NCBI GenBank assembly: GCA_964606855.1
Contig: CAZSHM010000015.1
Coordinates: forward strand, 1-33,253
Direction: 5' to 3'
Source of the DNA: UBA7185 sp964606855
Lineage (GTDB): Bacteria; Bacillota; Peptococcia; Peptococcales; Peptococcaceae
DNA: 33,253 nt
The translations under genes were made by a program, and so were the position numbers. A model generated the notes under the pieces. It did not search any database. It was not told where the DNA came from and saw nothing but the letters and a program-made list of their open reading frames with translations. Positions 8,003-15,438 of this stretch are shown here, one piece after another; within the stretch, counting starts at the first letter, position 1; each line of letters begins with the position of its first letter.

Positions 8003-8923
8003 ATGGATGCGTTGGAAAATCGGAACGATCAGAACTACGGGGAAATGGTCCTGGAACTGCCGATGGAGGCGATCGAGCCGAATCCGTTTCAGCCCAGGAC
8101 GCGGTTTGACCCGGCGCAGCTGGAGGAGTTGGCCGCTTCCATCCGCGCCTACGGCGTGCTGCAGCCCATTACTGTGCGGGCGGTGGACGGCGCTTATCAG
8201 CTGGTGAGCGGGGAGCGCCGCTTTCGCGCCAGCCAGCTTGCGGGGCGCCTGACGATTCCCGCGCTGGTGCGGCAGGTCAGCGATCGGGAAGCGGCGGAGA
8301 TGGCGCTTGTCGAGAATCTGCAGCGGGCGGATCTCAATTACTTTGAGGAAGCGGAGGGCTACGCGAAGCTGATGCGGGATTTTCAGATCACGCAGGAAGA
8401 AGTTGCCCGCCGGGTCGGCAAGAGCCAGCCGGCAGTTGCGAACAAACTGCGCCTGCTGCAGGTCTCCGAGCGCGTGCGGCGGGAAATCTCCGTGGATGTC
8501 ATCACGGAGCGGCATGTGCGCGCGCTGCTCAAACTGAAGGATGAGGCGCAGCAGCTGGAGGTGCTGGATCGCATCTATAAAAATAATCTCAATGTGCGGC
8601 AGACGGAAGAACTGGTCGAGCAGATGCGGAGTGCCGAGGAGCAAAACATCCGCGCGCAAAAGAAAAAAAAGATGTTCAAGGCCATCAAGGATATGAAAAT
8701 TTTTGTCAACACCATCCGGGACACCGTCAAAACCATCCAGGAAGCCGGGATGCCGGCGGAGGTCACCGAGCGCGAGAACGAGGAGTATCTGGAGGTCGTG
8801 ATCCGCTTGCCGAAAAGGGAATTCTCGGTTGGAACCGCAGAGGGGCGTGCGGGCGAAAGCGGTGTCGCGCAGGAGAAAGATGCGCGGACAGACGGGGCTC
8901 CGGGAGAAGGCGGAAAGACATGA
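8003..8923 (+). CDS. noc: Nucleoid occlusion protein Noc (ParB-family CTPase)
   Basis: The 306-residue ParB/Noc protein has a CTP-binding domain with GERRFRA (70-76) and ENLQR (104-108), a helix-turn-helix (about 129-152, VGKSQPAVANKLRLLQ), ITERHVRAL, and the Noc-type C-terminal domain. Noc binds NBS sites and prevents division over the nucleoid. Gln142, Lys148 and Arg170 align with three of the four residues reported to set Noc rather than ParB DNA specificity (Caulobacter numbering 173, 179, 201). Its place right after rsmG is that of Bacillus noc. Oddly, the N-terminus (MDALENRNDQNYGEMVLELP) lacks the amphipathic membrane-binding helix of Bacillus Noc, and no parA/parB pair follows. GGAGGG precedes the ATG. 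Confidence 0.88.
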   Translation: MDALENRNDQNYGEMVLELPMEAIEPNPFQPRTRFDPAQLEELAASIRAYGVLQPITVRAVDGAYQLVSGERRFRASQLAGRLTIPALVRQVSDREAAEMALVENLQRADLNYFEEAEGYAKLMRDFQITQEEVARRVGKSQPAVANKLRLLQVSERVRREISVDVITERHVRALLKLKDEAQQLEVLDRIYKNNLNVRQTEELVEQMRSAEEQNIRAQKKKKMFKAIKDMKIFVNTIRDTVKTIQEAGMPAEVTERENEEYLEVVIRLPKREFSVGTAEGRAGESGVAQEKDARTDGAPGEGGKT

Positions 8924-9024
8924 CGGAGGGAGCGCGGCCCAAGCGGCGATCTTTCCCGGAAGCGTTTCATAAAAAATATAAAAAAAAAGAAATAGGTTTG
9001 CCTGACGCGCGCGCTGTAAAACAG

Positions 9025-9053
9025 TTGACCTCACGCGCATTGTGGGATAAAAT
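9025..9053 (+). promoter_or_regulatory. Sigma-A promoter of the acetyltransferase gene
   Basis: TTGACC at 9025-9030 and TAAAAT at 9048-9053 are separated by 17 bases. The 205-base gap from noc (8924-9128) otherwise contains an A-rich run (8969-8995) and no recognisable terminator or gene. Transcription would start near 9060, about 70 bases before the acetyltransferase. Confidence 0.75.
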
Positions 9054-9128
9054 AAAAAGGTGCAGAGGATCGTCAAAAAATTTTCAAGCGTTTTCACAAT
9101 ACGATGCTAAGTTGGAGGAGGTGCAGGA

Positions 9129-9698
9129 ATGTTTACCGGCAGAAAAATCGTGCTGCAAAAACCGACCAAAGAGGACGCATCCTATTTCCAAAGATGCTTC
9201 ATGGATAAAAAATTCCGCCACTGGTACGACAGTTACTTGAGCGTCTCCCTGGACATGATCGAAGAAGAGATCAGCAAAATGAAGGACGTCACGGATCCGA
9301 GCGCGGACCGGGTCGACTTTCTGGTGCGGAACAAACGGAACGGCGAGGCCATCGGCATCGCGTCCATCAAAGATATCGACCGTCAAAACGGCCATGCGGA
9401 GATCGCCCTGGGCATTGCGGACGAGAAGAACCGGCTGGCCGGCTTTGGCGTGGATCTGATGATTGTCTTGGCCGAGGTGGTTTTCTATCACTATGGCTTC
9501 GAGAAATGCTACTGCAAAGTGAACGACAACAACCGGCTGGGTTTGCGGTCAGCGCTTTCCTTCGGCTTCACGGCGGAAGGCAAACTGCGCCGGCACACCT
9601 TTATCGACGGAACTTACATCGATCAGTGGATCTTGGGTATGACGCGCGAGGAATATGAGGCGCTGCCCATCGTGCCGAAATGGAAGTCGCGGGGCTGA
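9129..9698 (+). CDS. GNAT-family N-acetyltransferase (RimJ/RimL-like)
   Basis: The 189-residue protein has the N-terminal pattern GRKIVLQKPTKEDASYFQRC. Its acetyl-CoA-binding region (AEIALGIADEKNRLAGFGVD) is followed by a helix and a Cys/Val/Asn strand (CYCKVNDNNRLGLRSALSFGF), the usual GNAT layout of RimJ/RimL-type enzymes. These acetylate protein N-termini, antibiotics or small amines; the substrate here cannot be told. It has a very strong GGAGGAGGTG site and its own promoter at 9025-9053. It lies just upstream of the S-box that controls metA, and read-through from this gene could feed that riboswitch because I find no separate promoter between them. Confidence 0.85.
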   Translation: MFTGRKIVLQKPTKEDASYFQRCFMDKKFRHWYDSYLSVSLDMIEEEISKMKDVTDPSADRVDFLVRNKRNGEAIGIASIKDIDRQNGHAEIALGIADEKNRLAGFGVDLMIVLAEVVFYHYGFEKCYCKVNDNNRLGLRSALSFGFTAEGKLRRHTFIDGTYIDQWILGMTREEYEALPIVPKWKSRG

Positions 9699-9726
9699 GT
9701 GCCGGCTCCAAAACAGAATAACGACT

Positions 9727-9853
9727 TGCTATTATCAAGAGCGGCGGAGGGACTGGCCCGATGAAGCCCGGCAACAGCCAGCCATGCTGGCAATGTGCCA
9801 AATCCTGCAGACGCGCGTTTGCCAGGCATGCGTTCGTCTGATAGATAATGGTA
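9727..9853 (+). ncRNA. S-box (SAM-I) riboswitch upstream of metA
   Basis: The region reads ATTATCAAGAGCGGCGGAGG, then GACTGGCCCGATGAAGCCC and GGCAACAGCC, which are the conserved P1, P2 and core segments of the SAM-I aptamer. P1 is formed by 9727-9736 with 9844-9853 (ATTATC/GATAAT). SAM binding stabilises P1. The 3' arm of P1 (AATGG, 9847-9851) can instead pair with CCATT (9873-9877) in the 5' arm of the following terminator, giving a classical antiterminator. High SAM should therefore switch off the metA-metH operon. Confidence 0.95.
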
Positions 9854-9867
9854 TTGCGCGGACAGCC

Positions 9868-9903
9868 AAGAGCCATTTTCTATCGAAAAATGGCTCTTTC
9901 TAT
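9868..9903 (+). terminator. Intrinsic terminator of the S-box
   Basis: AAGAGCCATTTT (9868-9879) pairs perfectly over 12 bases with AAAATGGCTCTT (9887-9898) around a 7-base loop, followed by a short U-rich tail (TCTAT). It is the expression platform of the SAM riboswitch, 120 bases ahead of metA. Confidence 0.9.
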
Positions 9904-10017
9904 ATATCCGGCTGAGTTTTTGTCAGACCCGGCCTGCTCGTTTCCTGCGCAAACGGATGGATCGTCCCGTGCAGGGAGAATGCTTTTTCGCGCATCGCGC
10001 ACAAGGAGGAATTTTGA

Positions 10018-10953
10018 ATGCCTGTGATTATTCCGCCGGCATTGCCGGCAACCGAAGTACTGACCCGAGAACAGATCTTTGTCATGCACGAACAGCGCGC
10101 GCAGACACAGGACATCCGGCCGCTGCGGCTGGCCATCGTCAATCTGATGCCAACCAAGATTGTCACAGAGACACAGCTGCTGCGGCTCATCAGCAACACC
10201 GCCCTGCAGGTTGAGGTCGACCTCATCCGCATGGCCAGCCATGTCAGCAAAAATGTGTCTGAGGAGCATCTGCAGACCTTCTACAAGGATTTTCAGGATA
10301 TCCGCGGCAGCAAATATGACGGCATGATCGTCACCGGCGCGCCGGTGGAGCATCTTCCGTTTCAGGACGTCAACTACTGGGAGGAACTGAAGCGGATTCT
10401 GGATTTCGCCGATCGGAACGTTTTTTCCAGTATGTTCATCTGCTGGGGCGCGCAGGCGGCCCTGTACCACTACTACGGTGTGCCCAAGCATGCTCTGGCG
10501 GAGAAGTGCTTTGGCGTTTTTCCCCACACGGTACAGTGCAGGCGGCCCATCGTGCGCGGATTTGATGATCTCTTTTACGCGCCGCACTCCCGCCATACGG
10601 AGTTCCGCGCCGAGGATGTCGCCAAGGTGAAAGAGCTGGAGATCATTGCCACTTCCGAGGAGGCGGGGGTCTATCTGGTGACCTCCACGGACGGGCGCAA
10701 GGTTTTTGTCTCCGGGCACTGCGAGTACGACCCGCTGACGCTGGATGCGGAGTATCGCCGTGACATCAGCCAGGGCAAGGCCATCGCCATTCCAAAGAAT
10801 TATTACCGAGACGATGACCCGGACAAGGAGCCGCTGGTGCGCTGGCGCGCGCACGGCAACCTGCTGTTCGCAAACTGGCTCAACTACTATGTTTATCAGG
10901 AGACACCGTATGATCTCGAGAGCTTGAGCAAGGAAACGGAGGAGAGGGTATGA
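10018..10953 (+). CDS. metAA: Homoserine O-acetyltransferase of the MetA family (MetAA)
   Basis: This enzyme activates the hydroxyl of homoserine, the first committed step to methionine. The 311-residue product has the catalytic cysteine Cys142 in FICWGAQAALYHYYG and the His/Glu pair in VSGHCEYDP (His234, Glu236). Residue 111 is Glu (TGAPVEHLPF). In this family Glu111 goes with acetyl-CoA use, whereas E. coli has Gly (GAPLGLVEF) and uses succinyl-CoA, so I predict acetyl transfer despite the MetA name. AAGGAGGAATTTTGA precedes ATG 10018. The gene is controlled by the S-box and its stop overlaps the metH start (ATGA). Confidence 0.93.
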   Translation: MPVIIPPALPATEVLTREQIFVMHEQRAQTQDIRPLRLAIVNLMPTKIVTETQLLRLISNTALQVEVDLIRMASHVSKNVSEEHLQTFYKDFQDIRGSKYDGMIVTGAPVEHLPFQDVNYWEELKRILDFADRNVFSSMFICWGAQAALYHYYGVPKHALAEKCFGVFPHTVQCRRPIVRGFDDLFYAPHSRHTEFRAEDVAKVKELEIIATSEEAGVYLVTSTDGRKVFVSGHCEYDPLTLDAEYRRDISQGKAIAIPKNYYRDDDPDKEPLVRWRAHGNLLFANWLNYYVYQETPYDLESLSKETEERV

Positions 10954-13376
10954 GCAGCCGCGGTGCAGGAAGTCCGGCCGGAATTCAAGCGGATCGCGCG
11001 ATCCTCCTGGACGGCGCGATGGGAACCATGCTGCAGCAGCGCGGCCTTGCCCCGGGGGAGTGTCCGGAGCGGCTCAACCTGACACGGCCGCAGCTGGTGG
11101 AGGAGATCCATCTGGAATATCTGCAGGCCGGAGCGGATGTCGTGCTCAGCAACAGTTTTGGCGGCAGCAGCGTCAAGCTGAGCGAGTACGGGCTGCACGC
11201 GCAGGCGACGGAGATCAACCGCCGCGCGGTGGAGATAGCAAAGCAGGCATGCCTGCGTGCGGGGCACGGACAGGTGGCAGCCTGTCTCGGACCGACGGGG
11301 CGCTTTGTAAGCCCGGTGGGCGACGTCTCCTTCGACGAGATGTATGCTGTCTTTTTTGCGCAGGCGCGAGCCCTGGTCGCCGCGGAGCCGGATTACTTTC
11401 TGCTGGAGACGTTCAGCGACCTGGGCGAGCTGCGAGCCGCGCTCTTGGCCTGCCTGGACGCGGGCGCACGCCGGATTCCCGTGCTCTGCAGCATGACCTA
11501 CACAGCGGGCCGTACACTGACCGGCGTGCGCCCGGCGGTAGCCGCTGTCGTGGCCGAGGCCATGGGCGCGGCGGCCGTCGGCTGCAACTGTTCCGGCGGG
11601 CCGGAGGAGCTGGAGCAGGTGGCGGCGGAGCTGGCGCGCTGTACGGAACTGCCGATTCTAGTGGAGCCGAACGCCGGGCTGCCCCAGCTGCTGGAGGGGA
11701 CCGTGCACTATCCTTTGGATGCGGATGCGTTCGCCGCGGCGATGCGGCGATTCCTCCCGCATCAGGTGCTGTTTCTCGGTGGCTGCTGCGGCACCACGCC
11801 GGAGCACATCCGCGCGCTGCGGGCGGCCGTCGCGGACTACGCGCCCCGGCCGAGGCAGGTCGCACCCATGGGCCGGCTGGCATCGCGGGAGCAGGTGCTG
11901 GAAGTGGGCGGCGGCACACTGCCCAAGCTGCTGGGAGAGCGCATCAATCCCACCGCTCGCAAAAAGCTTGCCCAGAGCCTGAGGGAGGGCGAACTCACGG
12001 TGCTGGAGCGAGAGGCGGAACAGCAGGTCGTGGCGGGCGCGCATGTGCTGGATGTGAATGTCGGTGTCCACGGGGTGGACGAGGCGCAGACCATGGCCGA
12101 TGCCCTGACGGTTTTGCAGCAGTGTGTGGATGTCCCGCTCTGCCTTGACTCCACGAATCCTGCGGCACTGGAGCGCGGGCTGAAGCAGTATCAGGGCAAG
12201 GCGCTGGTCAATTCTGTGAACGGGGAGCCGGCGCGTTTGCGGGAGGTTCTGCCGCTGGTCAAGCGCTACGGCGCGGCGGTGGTGGCGCTGACGTTGGATG
12301 AGAATGGCATCCCCGCGGAGGCCGAGGGGCGTTTGGAGATCGCGCGGCGGATCGTGCGCGCCTGCGAGGACTGCGGCATTCCGCGGCAGGACATTTATAT
12401 GGATGCGCTGGTGCTCACGGCCGGCACGGATGTCCATGCTCCCGCCGAGACGCTGCGCACGATGCGGCGCATCCGCGCAGAACTGCCCGGCGTGAATCTG
12501 TTGCTGGGCGTGAGCAACGTGTCCCACGGGCTGCCCAGCCGGCCAAAACTGAACAGTGCCTTCTTGGCCATGGCCATCGACGCGGGGCTGGATCTGGCCA
12601 TCGTGAACCCGCTGGATGAGCGGATGCGGGACGCCTGGCAGAGTGCCTCGCTCTTGGCGGGCCGCGATGCCGGCGCCGAAAATTATCTGCGCTTCAACAG
12701 CACGGCGGCGGAGCCGCCTGTTTCCGCGCCTTCGGAGGAGGAACCGCCCAGCCCGGAGATGCTGGCGCGGCTGGTGGTCAAGGGCAGCAGCGCTGTCTCC
12801 GGCGTGGTGCAGACCTTGCTGGAGAAGGGCATCGATCCGATGGAGATCATCAACGGCGGACTGGTAGCGGGCCTCAACGAGGTGGGCGAAAAGTATGAGC
12901 AGGGTATCTTTTTCCTGCCGCAGCTGATGCGCAGCGCCGAAGTGTCGCAGCAGGGGTTTGACGTCCTGGAGCGGTATCTGCCGAGCGGAGAGGGGTTTCA
13001 GAAGGCCACCATGGTCATCGGCACGGTCAAGGGAGACATTCACGACATCGGCAAGAATATGGTGGCGGTGATGGTGAAGAATCACGGATACCGGGTGGTT
13101 GATTTGGGGAAAAATGTGCCGGCAGAGGCTTTTGTACAGGCTGTGGTGGAGAATCACGCAGAATTTTTGGGCCTCAGCGCGCTTATGACCACGACCATGC
13201 AGGAGATTCCCGGCGTGATCCGTCTGGTACGGGAACGCGCGCCGTATACGAAGATCATCGTGGGGGGCGCGGTCATCACGGAAGACTTTGCCAAGGAGGC
13301 CGGCGCCGACGGCTTCGGGCGAGACGCCGTCCAGACGGTAAAGCTGATGGACGAGTTTCTGCAGGAGGTGCGCTGA
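10950..13376 (+). CDS. metH: Cobalamin-dependent methionine synthase, without reactivation domain
   Basis: This enzyme transfers a methyl group from methyl-THF through cob(I)alamin to homocysteine. The 808-residue protein has a homocysteine-binding barrel (DGAMGTMLQQRG; zinc cysteines in GCNCSGG, Cys214, and GGCCGTT, Cys279-280). A pterin-binding barrel follows (LLGERINPTARKKL, about 327-585), then a B12 cap, then the B12-binding domain with GDIHDIGKN, where His698 is the lower axial ligand. It stops at the end of the B12 domain. The C-terminal SAM-binding reactivation domain of E. coli MetH (1227 residues) is absent and is supplied by the next gene. It is coupled to metA by a 4-base overlap and to the activator by a 1-base overlap. 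Confidence 0.95.
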   Translation: MSSRGAGSPAGIQADRAILLDGAMGTMLQQRGLAPGECPERLNLTRPQLVEEIHLEYLQAGADVVLSNSFGGSSVKLSEYGLHAQATEINRRAVEIAKQACLRAGHGQVAACLGPTGRFVSPVGDVSFDEMYAVFFAQARALVAAEPDYFLLETFSDLGELRAALLACLDAGARRIPVLCSMTYTAGRTLTGVRPAVAAVVAEAMGAAAVGCNCSGGPEELEQVAAELARCTELPILVEPNAGLPQLLEGTVHYPLDADAFAAAMRRFLPHQVLFLGGCCGTTPEHIRALRAAVADYAPRPRQVAPMGRLASREQVLEVGGGTLPKLLGERINPTARKKLAQSLREGELTVLEREAEQQVVAGAHVLDVNVGVHGVDEAQTMADALTVLQQCVDVPLCLDSTNPAALERGLKQYQGKALVNSVNGEPARLREVLPLVKRYGAAVVALTLDENGIPAEAEGRLEIARRIVRACEDCGIPRQDIYMDALVLTAGTDVHAPAETLRTMRRIRAELPGVNLLLGVSNVSHGLPSRPKLNSAFLAMAIDAGLDLAIVNPLDERMRDAWQSASLLAGRDAGAENYLRFNSTAAEPPVSAPSEEEPPSPEMLARLVVKGSSAVSGVVQTLLEKGIDPMEIINGGLVAGLNEVGEKYEQGIFFLPQLMRSAEVSQQGFDVLERYLPSGEGFQKATMVIGTVKGDIHDIGKNMVAVMVKNHGYRVVDLGKNVPAEAFVQAVVENHAEFLGLSALMTTTMQEIPGVIRLVRERAPYTKIIVGGAVITEDFAKEAGADGFGRDAVQTVKLMDEFLQEVR

Positions 13377-14068
13377 TGGGCACCGTGCACGATCTGCGCC
13401 GGTTCTATTTGCCGTTCGACGCGGATGCCTTTATAGCGGCGCACGCGGACAGTCCGCAGGATCCGGCGCTCCTGCGCGAACTTTGGCGATTGGTCGCGCC
13501 CCGGCTCTTTTGGCGCGAGGAGGCGATCCGCGCCAACGATGGAGGCGTGCTCGTGCTGGGCGACGGCGTGCTCACGGTGGAGAGCAGCTACGTCTGCAAG
13601 GGGCTCGCCCAGTGCAGACGCGCCACGGTGATCGCGGTCACCATCGGAGCGGCATTGCCCGACGAGGCGCGGCGCGCGGCCCGGGCAGGGGAACTCTATC
13701 GCAGCGCGGTGGCGGATCACCTCGGATCCCACGCAGTGGAACTTTTGGCCGAAACATTCTGCCGAGAACTGCAGCGCCAGGCGCTCAGCCGCGGACTCTT
13801 CGCTACGCCGCGGTACAGTCCCGGCTATGGGGACTGGGCGCTCGAAGCACAGCCGCAGATCTTTTCTTTTTTAGAGCAGTGCCGCGGCGCGATCACCCTC
13901 AGCGAGAATAACCTGATGGAACCCGTCAAGAGCATCACCGCCATGGTGGGCTGGTCGGATCGCTGGCAGGCCCCCGAATATCCGCAGGGGGAGCACAACA
14001 GTTTCTGCAACGGCGGGCACAACTGCGCCGCCTGCGTCACCTGGGCCTGCCGCAAGGGCGCGCGGTGA
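13376..14068 (+). CDS. Stand-alone methionine synthase reactivation-domain protein
   Basis: The 230-residue product matches the vitamin-B12-dependent methionine synthase activation domain: RYSPGYGDW (146-154), the family's SAM-contact segment, and LMEPVKSITAMVGW (180-193). In E. coli this domain binds SAM to remethylate oxidised cob(II)alamin; here it is encoded separately, as in Thermotoga and many anaerobes. The start codon shares one base with the metH stop (TGATG), so the two are made together. The C-terminus carries four cysteines (211, 217, 220, 225; FCNGGHNCAACVTWACRKG), which could hold a metal or Fe-S cluster and might serve electron delivery. That last point is inference. Confidence 0.88.
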   Translation: MGTVHDLRRFYLPFDADAFIAAHADSPQDPALLRELWRLVAPRLFWREEAIRANDGGVLVLGDGVLTVESSYVCKGLAQCRRATVIAVTIGAALPDEARRAARAGELYRSAVADHLGSHAVELLAETFCRELQRQALSRGLFATPRYSPGYGDWALEAQPQIFSFLEQCRGAITLSENNLMEPVKSITAMVGWSDRWQAPEYPQGEHNSFCNGGHNCAACVTWACRKGAR

Positions 14069-14100
14069 GGCGCGGAAAGGATTCTGAACGGAGGAAAAGC

Positions 14101-15282
14101 ATGTCTTTTTATTCGCTGCTCGGCCACGACGCGATGACGCAGGCATTGGCCCGGCAAGCTATCCTGGAGCCTACCGAAATCCAGAAAAAAACGATTCCCC
14201 TGCTCCTGGCGGGGCGCGATGTGATCGGACAGTCCCGCACCGGCAGCGGCAAGACACTTGCCTACCTGTGTCCGCTGCTCCTGCGCATCGCACCGGACGC
14301 GCGCCAGCTGCAGGCGCTCATCCTGGCGCCGACGCACGAGCTGGTGATGCAGATTTATCATGTGGCGCAGCAGCTGATCCGGGACAGCGGTCTGGACGTG
14401 CGCTGCCAGAGCGTCATCGGCGAGGCCAATCTGCGCAATCAGATCGCCCGCCTAAAGGAAAAACCGCAGATGCTCATCGGCACGCCGGGACGCGTTTTGG
14501 ACCTTATCCGCAAGCGCAAGCTCAACTGTCAGACCATCCGGTTCCTTGTGCTCGACGAGGCGGACAATTTGCTGGACAACACCAACGCGGAGACGGTGCG
14601 CGCGATTCTCAAGAGTACGCTGCATACGCGCCAGCTGGCTGCGTTCTCCGCCACCGCCACCGACCACACCGTGGAGCTCCTGAAAAAGGAGATGCATGAT
14701 CCGGTTCTCGTGCGCGTGGAGGAGTCGCAGCGGATCAACCCCAACATCGAGCATTTTTATCTGGTCTGTGAGCAGCGGGACAAATTCGAGCAGCTGCGCA
14801 AGCTTCTCCACGCTCTGGAGGCTGTTTCCAACCGCGTGCTGATCTTTATGAACGATGGACCGGAGCAGGATTTTCTCGTGAGCAAGCTCAATTATCACAA
14901 GGTGCAGACCTATGGACTGCACAGCACGGTATTCAAGGCGGAACGGCAGAAAGCGATGGAGGCGTTCCGGCGCGGCAGCATCCGCGTGCTGGTCTCCTCG
15001 GATTTGGCCGCGCGCGGCCTGGATATTCCCGCCATCACCCACGTGATCAATCTGGATTTTCCGGCCTCCCCAACAGAGTACCTTCACCGCGCCGGCCGCT
15101 GTGCGCGCGGCGAGCGGGCCGGGCAGTGCTACAGCATCGTCAACCCGCGGGAGCTGGCGGCGCTGCGCATCTACCAGCGGGAGTTTGATATCCGCATCGC
15201 GCCGGTGCATCTGGCGCGCGGAAATATTCTGCCGGGCGCCGTCAAGGAGCGTCCCAGGGCGCCAAAGCGCGGGAAGCCGTGA
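14101..15282 (+). CDS. DEAD-box RNA helicase (minimal core)
   Basis: This is an ATP-dependent RNA unwinding protein of 393 residues. It has the Q motif (EPTEIQKKTIP), Walker A (SRTGSGKT, 45-52), APTHELVMQ, GTPGRVLDL, the DEAD box (LDEADNLLD, 152-155), SATAT (183-187), ARGLDIP and HRAGRCARG. There is almost nothing beyond the two RecA-like domains, so no specific RNA-binding tail. The start at ATG 14101 follows GGAGG (14090-14094); the in-frame GTG at 14065 is less likely. It begins 32 bases after the MetH activator with no terminator or promoter between them, so it is probably the last gene of the S-box operon. Confidence 0.93.
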   Translation: MSFYSLLGHDAMTQALARQAILEPTEIQKKTIPLLLAGRDVIGQSRTGSGKTLAYLCPLLLRIAPDARQLQALILAPTHELVMQIYHVAQQLIRDSGLDVRCQSVIGEANLRNQIARLKEKPQMLIGTPGRVLDLIRKRKLNCQTIRFLVLDEADNLLDNTNAETVRAILKSTLHTRQLAAFSATATDHTVELLKKEMHDPVLVRVEESQRINPNIEHFYLVCEQRDKFEQLRKLLHALEAVSNRVLIFMNDGPEQDFLVSKLNYHKVQTYGLHSTVFKAERQKAMEAFRRGSIRVLVSSDLAARGLDIPAITHVINLDFPASPTEYLHRAGRCARGERAGQCYSIVNPRELAALRIYQREFDIRIAPVHLARGNILPGAVKERPRAPKRGKP

Positions 15283-15338
15283 CAGAGTTCGCGCGGGGTT
15301 CTGCTGTGAACCCGCGCAGCAGAGAAAAACTGACAAAA

Positions 15339-15400
15339 AACCGGCTGATCCTCTTCTCGGCGGGCGTTGTCCGCAAGGGGTAGGATCGGCCGGTTCTTTT
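15339..15400. terminator. Bidirectional terminator between helicase and purA
   Basis: AACCGGCTGATCCT (15339-15352) pairs with AGGATCGGCCGGTT (15382-15395) over 14 positions with one T-G wobble. The loop is 29 bases and can itself fold. On the + strand it is followed by CTTTTA; on the - strand by TTTTTGTC, so it can end both the met/helicase transcript and purA. Confidence 0.85.
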
Positions 15401-15438
15401 ATCGCGGGTTTGTGCCGCGCGGGAATCTCTGTACGTGC

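Noticed and set aside
8920..9240. 106-codon frame starting with an ATGA overlap at the noc stop
   Set aside because: It runs through an A-rich tract, contains the sigma-A promoter at 9025-9053 and then overlaps the acetyltransferase gene in another frame. The composition is not protein-like after the first 30 codons.
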